Source of the DNA: Polytrichum commune
Taxonomy: Eukaryota; Streptophyta; Polytrichopsida; Polytrichales; Polytrichaceae
NCBI GenBank assembly: GCA_950295325.1
Contig: OX485805.1
Coordinates: forward strand, 39,855,501-39,919,500
Reading direction: 5' to 3'
DNA: 64,000 bases
Shown: piece by piece, positions 48,151 through 61,369 of the stretch
Numbering within the stretch: the first letter of the stretch is position 1
Layout of the letters: each line of letters starts with the position of its first letter
Made by a program: the position numbers and the translations under genes
The notes under the pieces: generated by a model
Told to the model about the DNA's origin: nothing
Seen by the model: only the letters and a program-made list of their open reading frames with translations
The model's database searches: none

Positions 48151-48477
48151 CCATAACATCTCCCCTTCAAGACCACGATCAACACAACTAGTTTTGAAGA
48201 TGACAAAATCACATAAGACCTATACCAATTCCAATGTGAAGAGTTAAAAGTGTTGACATTATCATATTTCATGTAAGAATAAAATTTAATAATCATTATT
48301 CAGATGCTAGTTTCAATGCATGACCAGAAACTATACAAGGTTGGCTAGTTGATTTAGCATTTTTGTTTGTAATTGGTATGACTAAACAACACAATTCCTT
48401 CAAATTCTATAAGTGGAAAAATAGAGTGTGTTTGAAAACGGAGGGAGAGATTGCATATTTCCCACCAAGTCTCTTAC

Positions 48478-48672
48478 CCTGGGGGGTGGACTCTCATACC
48501 ACGTGTTAAGTAGCTTGAGTGTAAGAAGGGATGTTATTTGAGGCATTACCATGTACAACATATATAAGGGAGAGGTTGATTTTTCTCTAGTGTGTACATC
48601 TAAAAATGCTATTAATCTTTTTGAAGTAAAGGTAGATGTATAAGTGCGGGCCCTAAGGTTTAGAATAAAAAC
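48478..48672. repeat. Dispersed repeat E, copy 2
   Basis: Counterpart of 4060-4245: 'ataccacgtgttaag', 'gagtgtaagaaggg', 'acatatataagggag', 'tttttctctagtgtgtac', 'aaaatgctatt', 'ggtagatgta'. It lies at the edge of the AT-rich block beside the Harbinger transposase relic. Confidence 0.5.
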
Positions 48673-49889
48673 TTATAATAAATATGTCAATTTTATCCAC
48701 TTCATGGTTTCATTCATTGGTGTCTTATAGTCATAGTTCTCAATGACTACCATGTCTATTATTGTTAGGGTTTGCATTTGGGTCTTAGGTTTTATCAAAC
48801 TAGAGGCTCTTGGAGCTCTCATGGGCTTCGTTTAGTTTTGCTCTTTGAGTTGTCACTAAGTTATTGTGCTCTTGTCTTTGTCTGTTTGATACAGTTGTTG
48901 AGTTACATGTTATCAATGAACAAACGTTCAATGACTTTCTCATTGGAAAGTGAAATGGGATATTATATGTAATAAAGGCCTATTCAATTTACAATTTACA
49001 ATTTGTATATGTAGTGGAGGCATTTATCATAATAAATTGAAAATTTTAGTATAAACACATGAGTCCACTTTTTTGGCACGTTGCTAGTATGTATACATCT
49101 ACTTTTCTCCATAAAGCTTATTTTCATAGTGACCCATTCATGTCACTTAGGCCCGGTTCAAATGGGGTCCCAAGTCCCAAGCCCCACTCATGTTAGCAAG
49201 TCCCAACATTGAGGCAAGGTCTCAACTTTTGAGCCTCAAGAAACCATTAAAATATGGCTAATTACCGTTAACGTCAGACCTTGATTATTTTATGCAAAAG
49301 TAATCACTGTACTTGTGTTGAGAGTTGGGTCTAGCTTTTTGCTCAACCCAACTTTCAACACAAGTCCCAATCCTCACCTCCAAAAAATGTTGCCATGTGG
49401 ACATGCATGTCATACTTGGGACTTACAATGTGGGACCCCATGTGAAGTGATACTGTAAGTCCCAACTGCCATGCTCTCAACAGCTAAGATTGCAGGATTG
49501 GGATTAGGACTTGGGCTGTTCAAACATTATAAGACTAAATTCCTTGCATGCAACCTAATCTTATTAATTGTTAAAACACATAAGAAATTAATCATTATTA
49601 TAGCTGCCCGTCATAGATAATCTTACGGTTTAGGGTTGTTGTGGCACCCATCTTGAAGACATGTCAGATTACAAAATTGACAAAAATGACTAAATTATGT
49701 TTTGCAACCATAAGATTTCCATTCGTCTCGATCTTTTTGGATCTACAACGCATGTTTGTAAGGGTATTCATAGTATACGTGTTTGGGTTGCATGGGTAGT
49801 TTACTAAGATTTGACAACATTAGATATGCAATTCTTTGACAGGATTTGACTGCACATCATCAGTCCACATTAATCTCTGGGTGGTAAGT
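48673..49889. other. Intergenic; possible unidentified repeat at 49145-49540
   Basis: The segment 49145-49540 begins 'aggcccggttcaaa' and has a 'gggctgttcaaaca' at its other end, with many 'aagtccca' repeats between. These ends look direct instead of inverted, so no element class is assigned. Confidence 0.3.
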
Positions 49890-50215
49890 GAAATGAAATG
49901 AAATGAAATTGATTACGAAATCAAAGAGGTTTATGGGACTAGAAGTACATCAAGATGGTATCGAAGCCTAACTCCTTGTGGTAACAGTGTGCAGTGGCCG
50001 CAGTAAGATAGGGGCTAATATCAACTTGATGGTCCAACTTGAAGAAAGTCTCGAGACTACCTACTATAGTACTACATTCTGAAATAGGGAAGGAGACCTA
50101 TCTCTAATAGGTTGTAGAGGGGGCACTCTAGCACAACGTGTGCTTCAATTTTAACTACATTGTCAATGCAGAAGCAGCATCAATTTCAGAAATCACAGAC
50201 CACTTCATGAAATAT
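49890..50215 (-). pseudogene. Short LINE 3' end with a CATTT-type repeat tail
   Basis: This is a third copy of the same LINE 3' region, heavily truncated. Shared landmarks on the plus strand are 'agaagtacatcaaga.ggt', 'cttgatggtccaa', 'cctatctctaataggt' and 'agggggcactc'. At its 3' end (plus strand 49892-49911) lie tandem GAAAT units, i.e. CATTT repeats on the element's own strand, instead of poly(A). Confidence 0.65.
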
Positions 50216-51569
50216 GACAAGTCTTGAAGACAACTTTTTTACATGACACACAAATTTATATGCGGGCAAACTCTCTTCAATTTAGAGCAAAACGTGAATG
50301 TGGTGTTATGAGGATCTCATGACACCACAAAATTGGAGAAAACTTCATTTCCTGTTTCCAAAAAAAACTGACATCATCCGGTTGGGATGTCAAGAAACCC
50401 CAACCCATAAAAAAAATCCAGTTGATATGCGGTTGACTACAGAGGTGCCTTTTATGACTCATTCAATCAGACAATTTTCTTCAATATTTAAGCAGTTAAC
50501 AGACCCAATTCCCCCAAAACGTCCTCTGAGCACCCCACAATGCTTGCAAATACACAAATAATCCTTCTCTGAGCAAACAAGATTTCTGCTTGCAAAAACC
50601 TCATCACTTCCACGGATGAGTAGTCAACAGGAACAACTGTTCTTGGAAGTGCATCCACAAACTGGATGTTGCTCAAAAGTCATCTCATGCATTCTCATAC
50701 CCTTCCGCAGTCATGTAATATGTGACAGTCTGCACTTCTCATACTCTTGCCAACACATGGGACCTGCACAATTTAATAGAGGCTGTCTAAATTGGTCAGA
50801 GATTTAAAAGCAACAAATCAAAACCAAACCTCAAGTCACTACTTTCTTCAACTTCATCATGGAGCCAACAGCTAAGTGGTTGAAGTTCTTGTCCACATTA
50901 CAATAGCAATGTGACTTATTCCTTGGGAACAAGAAGAATGAATCGAATTGCTCACCTTTGGGTAGAAGCATTAGTCTCAAGTTATACCCAAATGTTTGCA
51001 AAGGCTTGAACCTCCTTTTCCTTTGACCTGAATTTCAGAACCTCCAATCAATATGGTATAGTTGATCAATTTCCCAAATAAACCCATACATGGAAGCACT
51101 GATTATAGGCACATTCTGTGACCATATTTCAACTGCATTGAAAATCCCTGATTGAGAGTGCAATATATATATATTGAGTCACTAGGACTATACCAGTGTT
51201 GGCCAGTTATACATGTTGTGGCTGATTATCAACCTGGTTATCACACGGTTATGAACTTCAGGTATCCTCAATTGTCATGTTAATATCCACCACAAATAAA
51301 ACTTCAATTCAAAATTTCTTTGTTATTGATAACCTTTAAGCTGTGGATATGTAAGTTGTCAATAGTAGATACCTCTAATCTCAAGAATCAAAATAATATC
51401 TAATATAATATCATCAGTTACATTCTATGAAGTTTTTATTTTAGGAGGATAAAATTAATTCAATGACTCGAAATTGAGTATAATAAAAACCAAGAAAGGT
51501 TGGTCTTGGCATAACCAATATGGGAACCACCCACTAAGGTACATATGACTAATTCAGTGCCTCATCTTA
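50216..51569. other. Intergenic, nothing recognised
   Basis: Short overlapping frames on both strands at 50277-50561 match no family. No structural repeat identified. Confidence 0.3.
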
Positions 51570-51830
51570 ACAGGACACCTATATTGGAGTGGTGAATGGT
51601 TGGGTGTGGATCTAGGTAGACACTAAAAAACATGAGTTGAAAACAGATTCGACTTATGTGCTCGGTATTTATTAACCATTCTAGATGTGACAGTCAACAT
51701 AATTGGGGGGACCTGTTCGATATTTTAATGACTCAGAACCTTCACTTTGATGATGAATAGGATACTCATACGAGCTCCGAAAACTATAAGGAAAACAGCT
51801 AATCATCTTGCACTAATTGTGTATATAATA
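51570..51830. repeat. Dispersed repeat D, copy 3 (uninterrupted)
   Basis: Longest uninterrupted member: 'ggacacctatattgg', 'gtgtggatctaggtag', 'cagtcaacataattgggggg', 'cttcactttgatgatgaata', 'taatcatcttgcactaat'. The family is unidentified; no ends or coding frame are recognisable. Confidence 0.6.
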
Positions 51831-52888
51831 AAAATATAATAGTATTAAATATTGTAAATAAAATAATTGTCTACAAAAATTCATAACCTGAATTTATTGA
51901 CTTTTCCATAGTTTTCACAGTTTATAACCTTGATCAGTATAAAAACTTGAAAAACGACCAATACTGGTATTTACGATATTTACATATAGAAAGAGTAGCA
52001 TGAGTCAAACTACTTACACGAGACATTACTTCCTGCTGAATGTGGAGGATAGCTAAATAGAAACTTCTGCACACTTGCGACTATATATTTTTGAGCAAAG
52101 TGGGCCACAACTTGCAATGTCTTCATATATATTTATATAGTACAATATCATTTGAGGTTGGGCCATATTATTGTGTGCTTGATTGTAAATGTTGACTTCA
52201 TGCAAGAACTGTACCAAGTGTAAAGGATTGTGTGCACACCTTCATCGCTCAGATCTTAGAAGACTTGCACAGAAAAGCTATGTATGACCTCCTGAATACA
52301 CCAGAACACACTCGGTTAGTAAATGAGAGCAAGGATATAATAGCTTTCCGTGGTAAAACAAAGGACGTCCATAACATTCTCAGGAAGACAAGATAACACT
52401 TGAAAGCACGAATTAGTGATGGATTTCTTACCATGATACTGTGTCCAAGTTCTGGAAAAAGCAGCCACTGATGAATATGCCTACTTTGCAGTAAGCCTTG
52501 GGATACAAGGTTCAGGCATACTGTTAAGAAAAGAGTTCCAAACTTGAAAGACACCAGTATAAGTACACAGAATATCTGAAAGGAGAAATGACCTTGCGGT
52601 TTATTGACGGGGTGTCAATTCCACCTATTTTACAGGATGCATAAATCTCATATCTACCTTACACTTTCCATCAATAAGAAAGGGTACAGACAGATATCTC
52701 TTACTCCTTGGAATCGTAATGACTTCAATGCAGTGCCTGTCCATTTACTTAAGAATAAAAAATTGTAAATTTATGAGCCCCTAAATGTGCCTGCATGATT
52801 AAAAGCAGCATCCCAAATTCACGGTTTGGAAACATGAACCAAGGGGAAGGGGTTGGGCGGGCGCTGGGGAGTTTATTGTCGAATGGCT
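51831..52888 (-). other. ALY 3' flank
   Basis: Minus-strand sequence after the ALY stop codon, presumably the 3' untranslated region and intergenic space. The 101-codon frame at 52249-52554 (minus) is unlike any family I recognise and is treated as chance. Confidence 0.3.
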
Positions 52889-55800
52889 TCACATAGTAGT
52901 TGGGGTTAGGCCATCGGACATATCTACCAGAGGAGCAAGTGATGGCACTGGTATGTGGGCTGTAATTTGAGTCTTCACAATGGCAATTTGCTGCTTAATT
53001 TCTTTGTAGATGAAGCTATTAGATGATGATTTTGGTCGCAAAGTCATCAATGCCGAGTCCATAGTTTGCTGGACATCTGCTGTTGAATAAGGCTTGTCTG
53101 ATAGGCTCTGCAAACTCATCCAATGCTATCATTAACTCATGAACTTGAACCAAGCTCATCAAAGATGTAACTCTTACTCACCTCCTTTCCTGACCAAAAT
53201 ACACATGTTCTGCTCCACTGAACACTCATTTGCTAATTCCTCAAAGACTTTTGTTCCTCTGAAGATCAAATGTAGGTTCTTGTTGCTAAAACTACTCTAG
53301 CGTTACAAAGATGAAACACATACCTGTAACATGAATAATGTAGCAACGCAAGAGGTCATGAGTTCTGTGAGAAAGGTTCCTTCTTTGTTCACATGTACAT
53401 CCTCGCTAAGATGTCGAACCAAATCATGAGCAGCTGATCCGGACGAGTCAGGCCTTGATGGCAGTCCACTTGGGCCTGGGTGCGTTATCTTGCTGGAGCT
53501 TGCCACAGTTCCTGTGTCAGCTTCAGTATTCTCTTCCGTAACTGAGGAAGACGATGACTGCCCTAAGGAGCCTGGCTGGCCTCCTGAGGTGCAACCTCCC
53601 TGTGGTGCTCGCCCCTCATACATAGCAGGAGCAACATGAGCAGAAAGTGGCGAAGAAGCCAATACTGACCCTGCCCTGGGTATGGCCTCGAGAGCACATC
53701 CGAGCTTCTGAAGTGCATCATCTCCAACCTTAAGACCATCCATCGCCTGCACCAAGCACACTGAACTTGATAAATACATGTATTTCATACATATCCAAAT
53801 AGTCATAATCTACTGTAGATATGAATTAATGTCCCAGGCCATCCCCGCACCAGCCACTCAACACACCACTGGCAACGGCCAACAGTTTGGAAGTTTAGAA
53901 TGGCAATGGATACAGCATGATTACCCATGCAATCACTTTTCAACTTCTTTTCAGATGCATAGTAGACTATATTGGGCCAGGGCGATCCTGCACTGGCCAC
54001 TCAACATGCCAAGATTGACGGCTGATTTGGAAAGATAAAATGTCAACAGCCTAACCACCCATGCACCCTCACTGTTCAACCTCTCCAAAATGTATCGTAG
54101 ATAGTAGAGCAGGACAAAGTATAGATAAACACCTTAACAGCAGTAGTAACCATACGCTGGGCCTGCTTCCTGGCCACGACAGTCATCTCTGAAAAGGCAG
54201 GCATTGAGGTATCAACCACACACGATTCATTGTGTTCTGCTGTATCTGGGCTCCCAAGAGCAGGGATCCCCTGGGGCGTAGACCGATGCCAAGGAGGGAC
54301 TGCATTATCTTGGTACTTATTCCTCAGCCGCAAATGAAGTAGTGCACTGGTTACCTATTCCACAGTTCATCCAGGATAAAACACTGAGTGAGCTTTGTTG
54401 ATAATAAACAAGAATCATCCACATTGCACTGGGCAGAATGACATTGTGTCCACATGAGCACTAAGGTACTAGATATGACAATGATTTGCTCAAAGAAGAG
54501 AGCAAGCCTACTCATTGCAGACATCATTACATCAGCTCACATAAACCATAACTAACAAAACTGGAACCGGTGGTTATGTAAAGAGAAGATAAGGGATATA
54601 TCAGACACCTCCTTATTGACTTCCTTCAGCTGGAGAACAACAGTGGCATACTGGCGTTGAAAAATTTCAGATGATCTGATATCATCACGATTGCTAATAG
54701 CTTCATCATTCATTTGCCGTAGCTCCATCACAAGTGCTTCCTGTCATACCAGGGAAGCCATCATTCAATTGTGAAACTCTCTAATATTCATGAAGTGCTA
54801 TGCATTTGTCAAGTAGTTCTTTCATCGTACATTTCCTCACAAGTGCTTATCATGCAATGAAAGTGAAACGTGCAGAGTTCAGGGAGGTGTAATTGGGTAC
54901 CTTCTTATCAAGTGAACGAGAGAGGTCGGCTAATGCTCGGACATCGGCTTCCCTTGCTTGTGATTGGGCTAAAGTATAAGATGGATGCTGACCAACTTTT
55001 AGAGTAGCTACAGTGGTATCAACAGTTACTTCCTTTACTTCAAGCACTGCCCTATTTGTAACTTCCTTTGCTTCTCGAACAGCATCCAAAGTGTCAGCCT
55101 GCCAACTGTACAAGTTAGCAAATATGAAGCAATAAAAAATCTCCCACTATAGTTTTAGCAAAGGTTGCAGCCCAGGACTAAGGTACACTATATCTCGTAT
55201 TCTTCCAAAATTTCATTCCCTCAGGATACACTATATCTTGATTTTCTGTTGTTAGATTTCATACAGCATCTCCTCACTTCTCAATGCAGTCCTATCTTCA
55301 CATAAAACAGCCAAGGAAACAGCCATTGCTACCAGTAGATGAATAACACCACATTCACCTTGGCCATTTACAGTGCTTACAATCACCTACCAGTCTCATT
55401 TGAGGAAGGGATGTCATATCATAGGCACTAGGATATACAGATTAACTTCCACTATGAAGATACTGTCAGAAGTGACTAATAACATCATTGCTCAACTCAA
55501 TGGCTAATCATACTGTCCTCATTTATATGCCTATTGTACCAACTATACAATTAACCGTGATCACAAGGTCTGCAATCACAACCTGTGCACGCTTTGAGAG
55601 ATCATTGAGGAACCGCTGAGAAAGGACTGTTAGTGGCCGCTCTAATTGCTCATTCAAGGCTGCACGAGCCGCACCTCCCACTCCTGAGTCACTCCAGCTC
55701 TTTGGCTTCAGGTCTACCTTCTGATCCTCCAGAAGAGAGCGATCTATACCATCCACTAGAACCCGCCGCCGACGCATAACTTCAGGCATGTTTTCAAGGG

Positions 55801-58800
55801 GATGAATTGGCATAGCATCAATATCCTGCGTCCAATTGTAAGACAAAACAAGCCATGAGGAACTGGAGTTGAAGGCCTGAATACACCCATACTCTGTCCT
55901 AAACACTACCTATACAGATTACAAGAACTAGACGACATTCAACAAAAACCTATACAGAACCTCAACATTTTATGATATGCTCCCCAGACTAGTTACTGCA
56001 TGGAGGCTGATGTTCAGTAACATACCATAACTAGCTCCACCCCTAACTCCGGACGGTCAAATTGTACTCGACAGCGACTACGGTCGACTGTGAGGATGCT
56101 TCCATCATGAATTTCAGAAGTCTTTGGATGTCGGGCAATCACTTTCTGTCCTACAGTCAAAGGTCGAGCTAAATCTGTTGGTAGACCATCTCGAACCCCT
56201 GTTCGAAGCTCATGGTAATGTGTGCGCACCGATTCCCTATAAGTCTCAAGTTTTTCCCTCTCTTCTTGCAGAAATCGCTTGGACAATCGTCGAGGCTTCC
56301 CAAGAGAACTGCAACACTCCAACACAAATTAGCCTCCCCTCCCTTCATTTCTCATCACATCTCATCACCCTCCATCATTGTCAGATTCTACAAACCTAGA
56401 TAAACACCTACCAAGCTAAAACTTCATTCAAAGTGAACTCCATAACTCACCCTCGTATCACGCCCCATTCCACACGAGTAAGTCTAGGCACATGGCCCAG
56501 CCCAGCATGATTCAAGTACTCCACAAATTCATTTCGAGCAAACCATGGCAGGTCGATTGCACTGTAGAACCACTCACACATGCACCATCGCCGAACCTTT
56601 GGACAAAGGCAGTGGATAATCCTTGCCTGTATAAAGTTCCACACCACCATCACCCAAGTCAGGATAATCCCTCTAGCCTACAAATGCCAGATGAAAATAA
56701 ACACACTTACAAATACCACCATTCATGAAACACAATGTGGCAACATAAAGTTTGACCTTAGCCAGGGTGGAACCTGTACTGACCTTCGCACTTGCTGAAC
56801 TCAGATCATGGGTGGTATGCGGACAAACCGGGGGTTCCCGTTTTGGAGGTTCCTTGTGGGTTGAAGCCACTCCACTAAGTGGGGCAGGCGTAGAGATTAT
56901 TTTCTCTGCAGATAATTTCTCTGGTAACCCTTTCTTTTTACTCCGTAACTTCAAAGGAAGAGAGCTCTCATCAGTTTCCATAGCAGACTCTCCCCCTCCG
57001 TCCATAGATGTCTCAACTCCATGACTCACAGATTCTCCAATTTCTGCAAAGACCTCCACTGCCTCTTTCACCAGCTTAGGTTCTTGTTTTGAGTACAAAG
57101 TCTTACTTATTTCAGCCCTCTTCACTTTGATTCGGGACTTCAACATTGCTGTAGGCTCCCCCTCAGGAGTTGAAACCTGTCCCTGGAAGGTACGGTTGTT
57201 CATTATCCAAATAATTACATCACCGCACCTCTTTGGTGCCATTACAACAAATTGCTGACCAAGCTGGTAACTTTTGACCTTAAACAACAAAGGTGTATGC
57301 TCCAAGGCAAGAACACAAATTGACATTCTAATCATCCTACAAGACAGGGATAGAAAGGCCTAAATAATCAATCCATGAACAACAGCAATAAACACACAGC
57401 ACAGAGCCACAGGAGTGTCTGGAAATTAGCATGCTTATGTCCTAGATGAAGTTCCAAGAACATACCTTGGGAACCTTATCACCAGAAAGTCTTCTCTTCC
57501 TCTTGCCTGAATCTGGAGGTGAGATAGATAGTTGTCTATCATCCAGGCTTGCTCCCTGTTCTTCACCCTTGCGCTCTTCCAGAACTTCAGGCCCAGTCTC
57601 CTCTAACCACGTCTCAACCTCTCCTTCCTGCAATCTTGTGTCATACTTTGACTCTTTGCTCTTGGACATGGATTGTTGTCCAGACTTCGCCTCTGCACTA
57701 TCCACTTTATCCTCCAAACAAGCTGCAGCATCTGAAAGCAAGGTACAGGAAGAATATCACTTGGCTTCACTTATTTCTGTTTTGGTCGTTTTTAATAGAC
57801 GTAATTACAAAATATGAACTTGCTGCAAGTGTGCAAATCTCATGCAAACTAGAGACTTCACAGGAATTTAAATAAGAGAACAACTTGCAAAGGAATGAAA
57901 CTAAATGTTGGGGCATCCATCACCACTGATCACTTACTGGCTACAACATTCAGGGATTCACCCAGCTCAAGACCTTCCAAGTCCAAACCATCCAATGAAG
58001 AGGCTGCCAAAGTTGCTAAGGCATCAAGCCCGCTGTTACTATCTGCCACTCAAAAAGTCATCACCACTTTCTGTCTGAGTGACCAATACATCACCGACAC
58101 TTTGTTTCAAATGTCAAGCGTCTTCCTCAAAGAACGACATGCTTGAATACAACTGTCCCAACACACTTACATATCAAGCATGTAGATCACCACATTCCAA
58201 GCAAAAGCATCGAAGAATAAGTGAACTGGCACCATTGACCTACTTAGAGAATGATAACAAGCATAATTGCTTCATTAATGCACTTCTAAATGTACTGCTT
58301 GGCTAATCATACCTCCAGAAAAGAGTTGTCGACTTCTCTTTTTTGGTCTTTGAGGAGGTGAAACTAGACGCCGTCTCCTTTGTGCAGAATGTATTTGACT
58401 GGAATCCTCAGCAGCATCCTCACCTCCTCCGCTATTCTTCCTCTCTGCTGCTTCCAACAATTCCTTCGCATCTTCCTTCCTTCTCTCCAAACTCTTCATA
58501 CTTTTGTGCTTCTCATCTGGGTACGGTACCTTTACTTTCTTTGGAGTTCCCCTTTTCGACTTCATACTGGAGTCTGCAACTGCTGGACTTCTCGCTGCTC
58601 CTCCAGACCTCCCATCACCAAGGTTGCTACTGCTTTCCTTTGTACCACCATCAAACTGCAGCTCTTTACTCTCTGGACTACCCTCTGGCACCACACCAGC
58701 TTCGCTTGTTGAAGCAGCAGGCTTCACAGAGGCATCAGAAAAGGTCCTCAGTAGAAATTCCTGTCAATGGATACTTGACATTTAGAATAAGGAAAAGCCA

Positions 58801-61369
58801 ATAAGGAGCAGGCTCGACCAATTCACAGAGCAACTTTTACTTTGCTTTACTACTTTACTGAATGCCAACAATCTCATATAGAACTTCACCTCTGCATTCC
58901 AGCCTCACAGAAACCAGCCTACACTCTCACCACAGACCAGGGGAACTGCTAATACCTTGTCTCCATTGCTTTGAACTGTGGCTTGCCGCAGGCTCCTCCG
59001 GGATGGAGTGTTTGACCCAGATGGTGATGCAGCCCCTTTTGAGACTCGATTGCTGGCAGGTGCCATATTAGAAACAGCATCATCCTCAATTCTGTCCTCA
59101 AGCTTTGAATGTGAGACTTTATTGATCTTCTCTCTCTTTTCTAATGCGCTGCTCGGAAAGCGCGGTGTTCGTTTGCCAACAGTCCGAGATCGATTGGCTG
59201 CAAAACATAACACTCATCAGCGCACTTTAAAAAGTGCAGTCCTCACAACAAGGATTTGTATACCCTGTAGGTCTCCAAACATGGTATACAAAGAATAGAG
59301 TATAAACAAATTAGCGAACAATGCCAAACTTACAAGTCAACAGTATTCTAACCATCCACAACCTGAGGGATGTCTATCAGGTACTCAAGGCAGCCTTTCA
59401 GTTGCCCACTGAAAAAACTTACATATCTCAAATGTGCAATATACAGAGAAAGCATTATCTAGAAAGAATATCATTAAGCTGCAGCACAAAACACTTTCTT
59501 TCATTCTAATCACATCCCCCGCACTGGAATATTTAGTCTTTAAAACTTGTAACATGAGACAGGCCATACACATAGAATAGAACAAACTAGAAATGCACAG
59601 ATAAATCATCAATGCACCCAGATTAGAAAGGATTACTTCTTGGTTTCTTGGCAGGTGAAGGCCCTCCAGAGCTTGTAGATCCAACCAGACCATTGAGACG
59701 GATGCTGCTACTTGCCATTGCTACAGTCCCACCTCCTTTTCTAGACTTTGCAGGCTGAGTGTGATTGGACGGATCATCTGAGACACCAATCTCATCACTA
59801 GTTTCTTCGTCTGGACTTTGGCTTCCATCCTACAGCAGGACCACATCAATCCATGCCTTACAATTGTCACCACTACATCTTCAAAATCTCTTCTCTGGAT
59901 TAACTTAATCTTCACTGAAAGTGATGTATACATACCACACCAGACATAACTCTCATGCAACAAACAACACTTCTTTGAAGAAAACACAAAATAGAAGGAC
60001 CACTTCTTCATTCACCTTCTAGTTCAAATGCATTCAAATCCTACTCTCGACTACAGTTTACACTATTGTTTGGTGAGAAAGATGTCTTCACATTGTTAGG
60101 CAACAAATAACTCTTTATAGCTCTAGAAAATACAAGTCACTATAACAAACATACCAGAAGGTTGTAGTGGTCTGTCATCATTGCAATTAATCCAGCAGCT
60201 GATGCAGCTCCTTCAGGGAGGGACAAGTAAGCCTACAAAGAGAGGCCACAACAATCTTCTGAACACGCTCAACAACCTGAGAATCCATCATCAATACAAG
60301 CTATATCAACCAATACAAGAAAAACCTTACACAGTAAGCTCACCTTATTGGTAGTATATAGTGCTTCAACCATCTCCATTGTCCTCTTGTGCAAACTTCC
60401 AGACACCTGAGTGTCAATGCATCTTGTTACTTTTCAAATCTCACAACATGATCCTCTCCCAAAAGCCATTGATTTCGAATACAACATTTGACTCCAGCAT
60501 ACGCTATGAAAACCCTCACTATATTTGCAACTCTTGGCAAAACACTTGTTTCACTTGCTTCCTCTGACCAGATTACTATTTTACCCAGGATTAGCAAGAT
60601 TCGACCTGACTATCACACTGACCTCACTGCACCTTGAGCCTCTATTCTTCTTCAAATAACCGACCATATCCAAGATGTTTTTAAGAGAAAGAGCACAAAT
60701 GCCTTTCTTGACAAATTGCCACTTTCCTTGCTTAACCTGTTTATAACTTAGTGAGATTCTAAGCCTTGGAAGAGGTGTCAATGGCACAGGGACTTTGAGT
60801 CCAACCAAAAAGAAAATCCCTTGGTTTTCAAAAACTTGCTCCAGGAATGAACATGCACATGGATTGGAATGTGAGCATGACCGAAACATCCAAGTTCCAA
60901 TCACAAAGAAACTTTTAATGAAAAGTATAATTGGAGGTTGTCAGCACAGAAGAAGAAAGACTTGATGTACAACTAATTTCATCAGTACCTTCTTCCAGTC
61001 CTTGCCATGTCTTCGAAAGGCCTGATAAAATTGCTCAAGATCCTCTTTGCTCCAGGGAGGCCCAAGCATGTCAGCCAGCTTCCGCTTCTGCATGACAAAC
61101 CATCATCTATGTTTAGACCCTAGATATTGGTGTTAAGTGCCTCTTTTCAGGAGAAATGCATCCTACAATTCAACAAGATGGTACTTTTCCAGTTCACATA
61201 ACCAGTCAACAAAGTACATGCTACCTGTTACAAGCAACAGAATGATTAAGATCTCTGTTCTCACCCTTTGCTTACTCTTCTCCCCTGCATCTTCTTCTCT
61301 GTCTGTACCACCTTCTGTACTTTTTGTGACAGGTCTAAATGATGTCCGTGGACGCCTGGCTGATGCCAT
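52889..61369 (-). CDS. ALY: ALWAYS EARLY / LIN9-type chromatin protein (SANT + DIRP domains), 18 exons, 1315 aa
   Basis: Plant member of the LIN9/Mip130/Aly family, a core part of DREAM/MuvB-type complexes that regulate cell-cycle genes in the nucleus. Proposed exons, minus strand: 61369-61265, 61087-60989, 60406-60344, 60232-60155, 59829-59637, 59197-58956, 58760-58313, 58042-57938, 57731-57466, 57182-56757, 56626-56451, 56308-56026, 55825-55556, 55098-54901, 54740-54609, 54354-54133, 53746-53324, 53107-52889. The 3948 bases keep one frame. The SANT/Myb domain spans about residues 38-90 ([16 protein letters not shown], then HGKDWKKV). A long charged, lysine-rich middle follows. The DIRP domain spans about 686-850 ([64 protein letters not shown]). 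The C-terminus has the family's helical tail ([15 protein letters not shown]). Least certain junctions: exon 5 donor (GTAATC) and exon 13 donor (GTTAAT). Somewhat longer than Arabidopsis relatives. Confidence 0.94.

Noticed and set aside
49145-49540. Tourist-like MITE beginning GGCCCGGTTCAAA
   Set aside because: The two end motifs are in direct, not inverted, orientation, and no TTA/TAA duplication fits.
58343-58804. Long plus-strand frames opposite the ALY middle exons
   Set aside because: They are antisense shadows of exon 7 of the ALY gene, which has splice sites and family similarity on the other strand.
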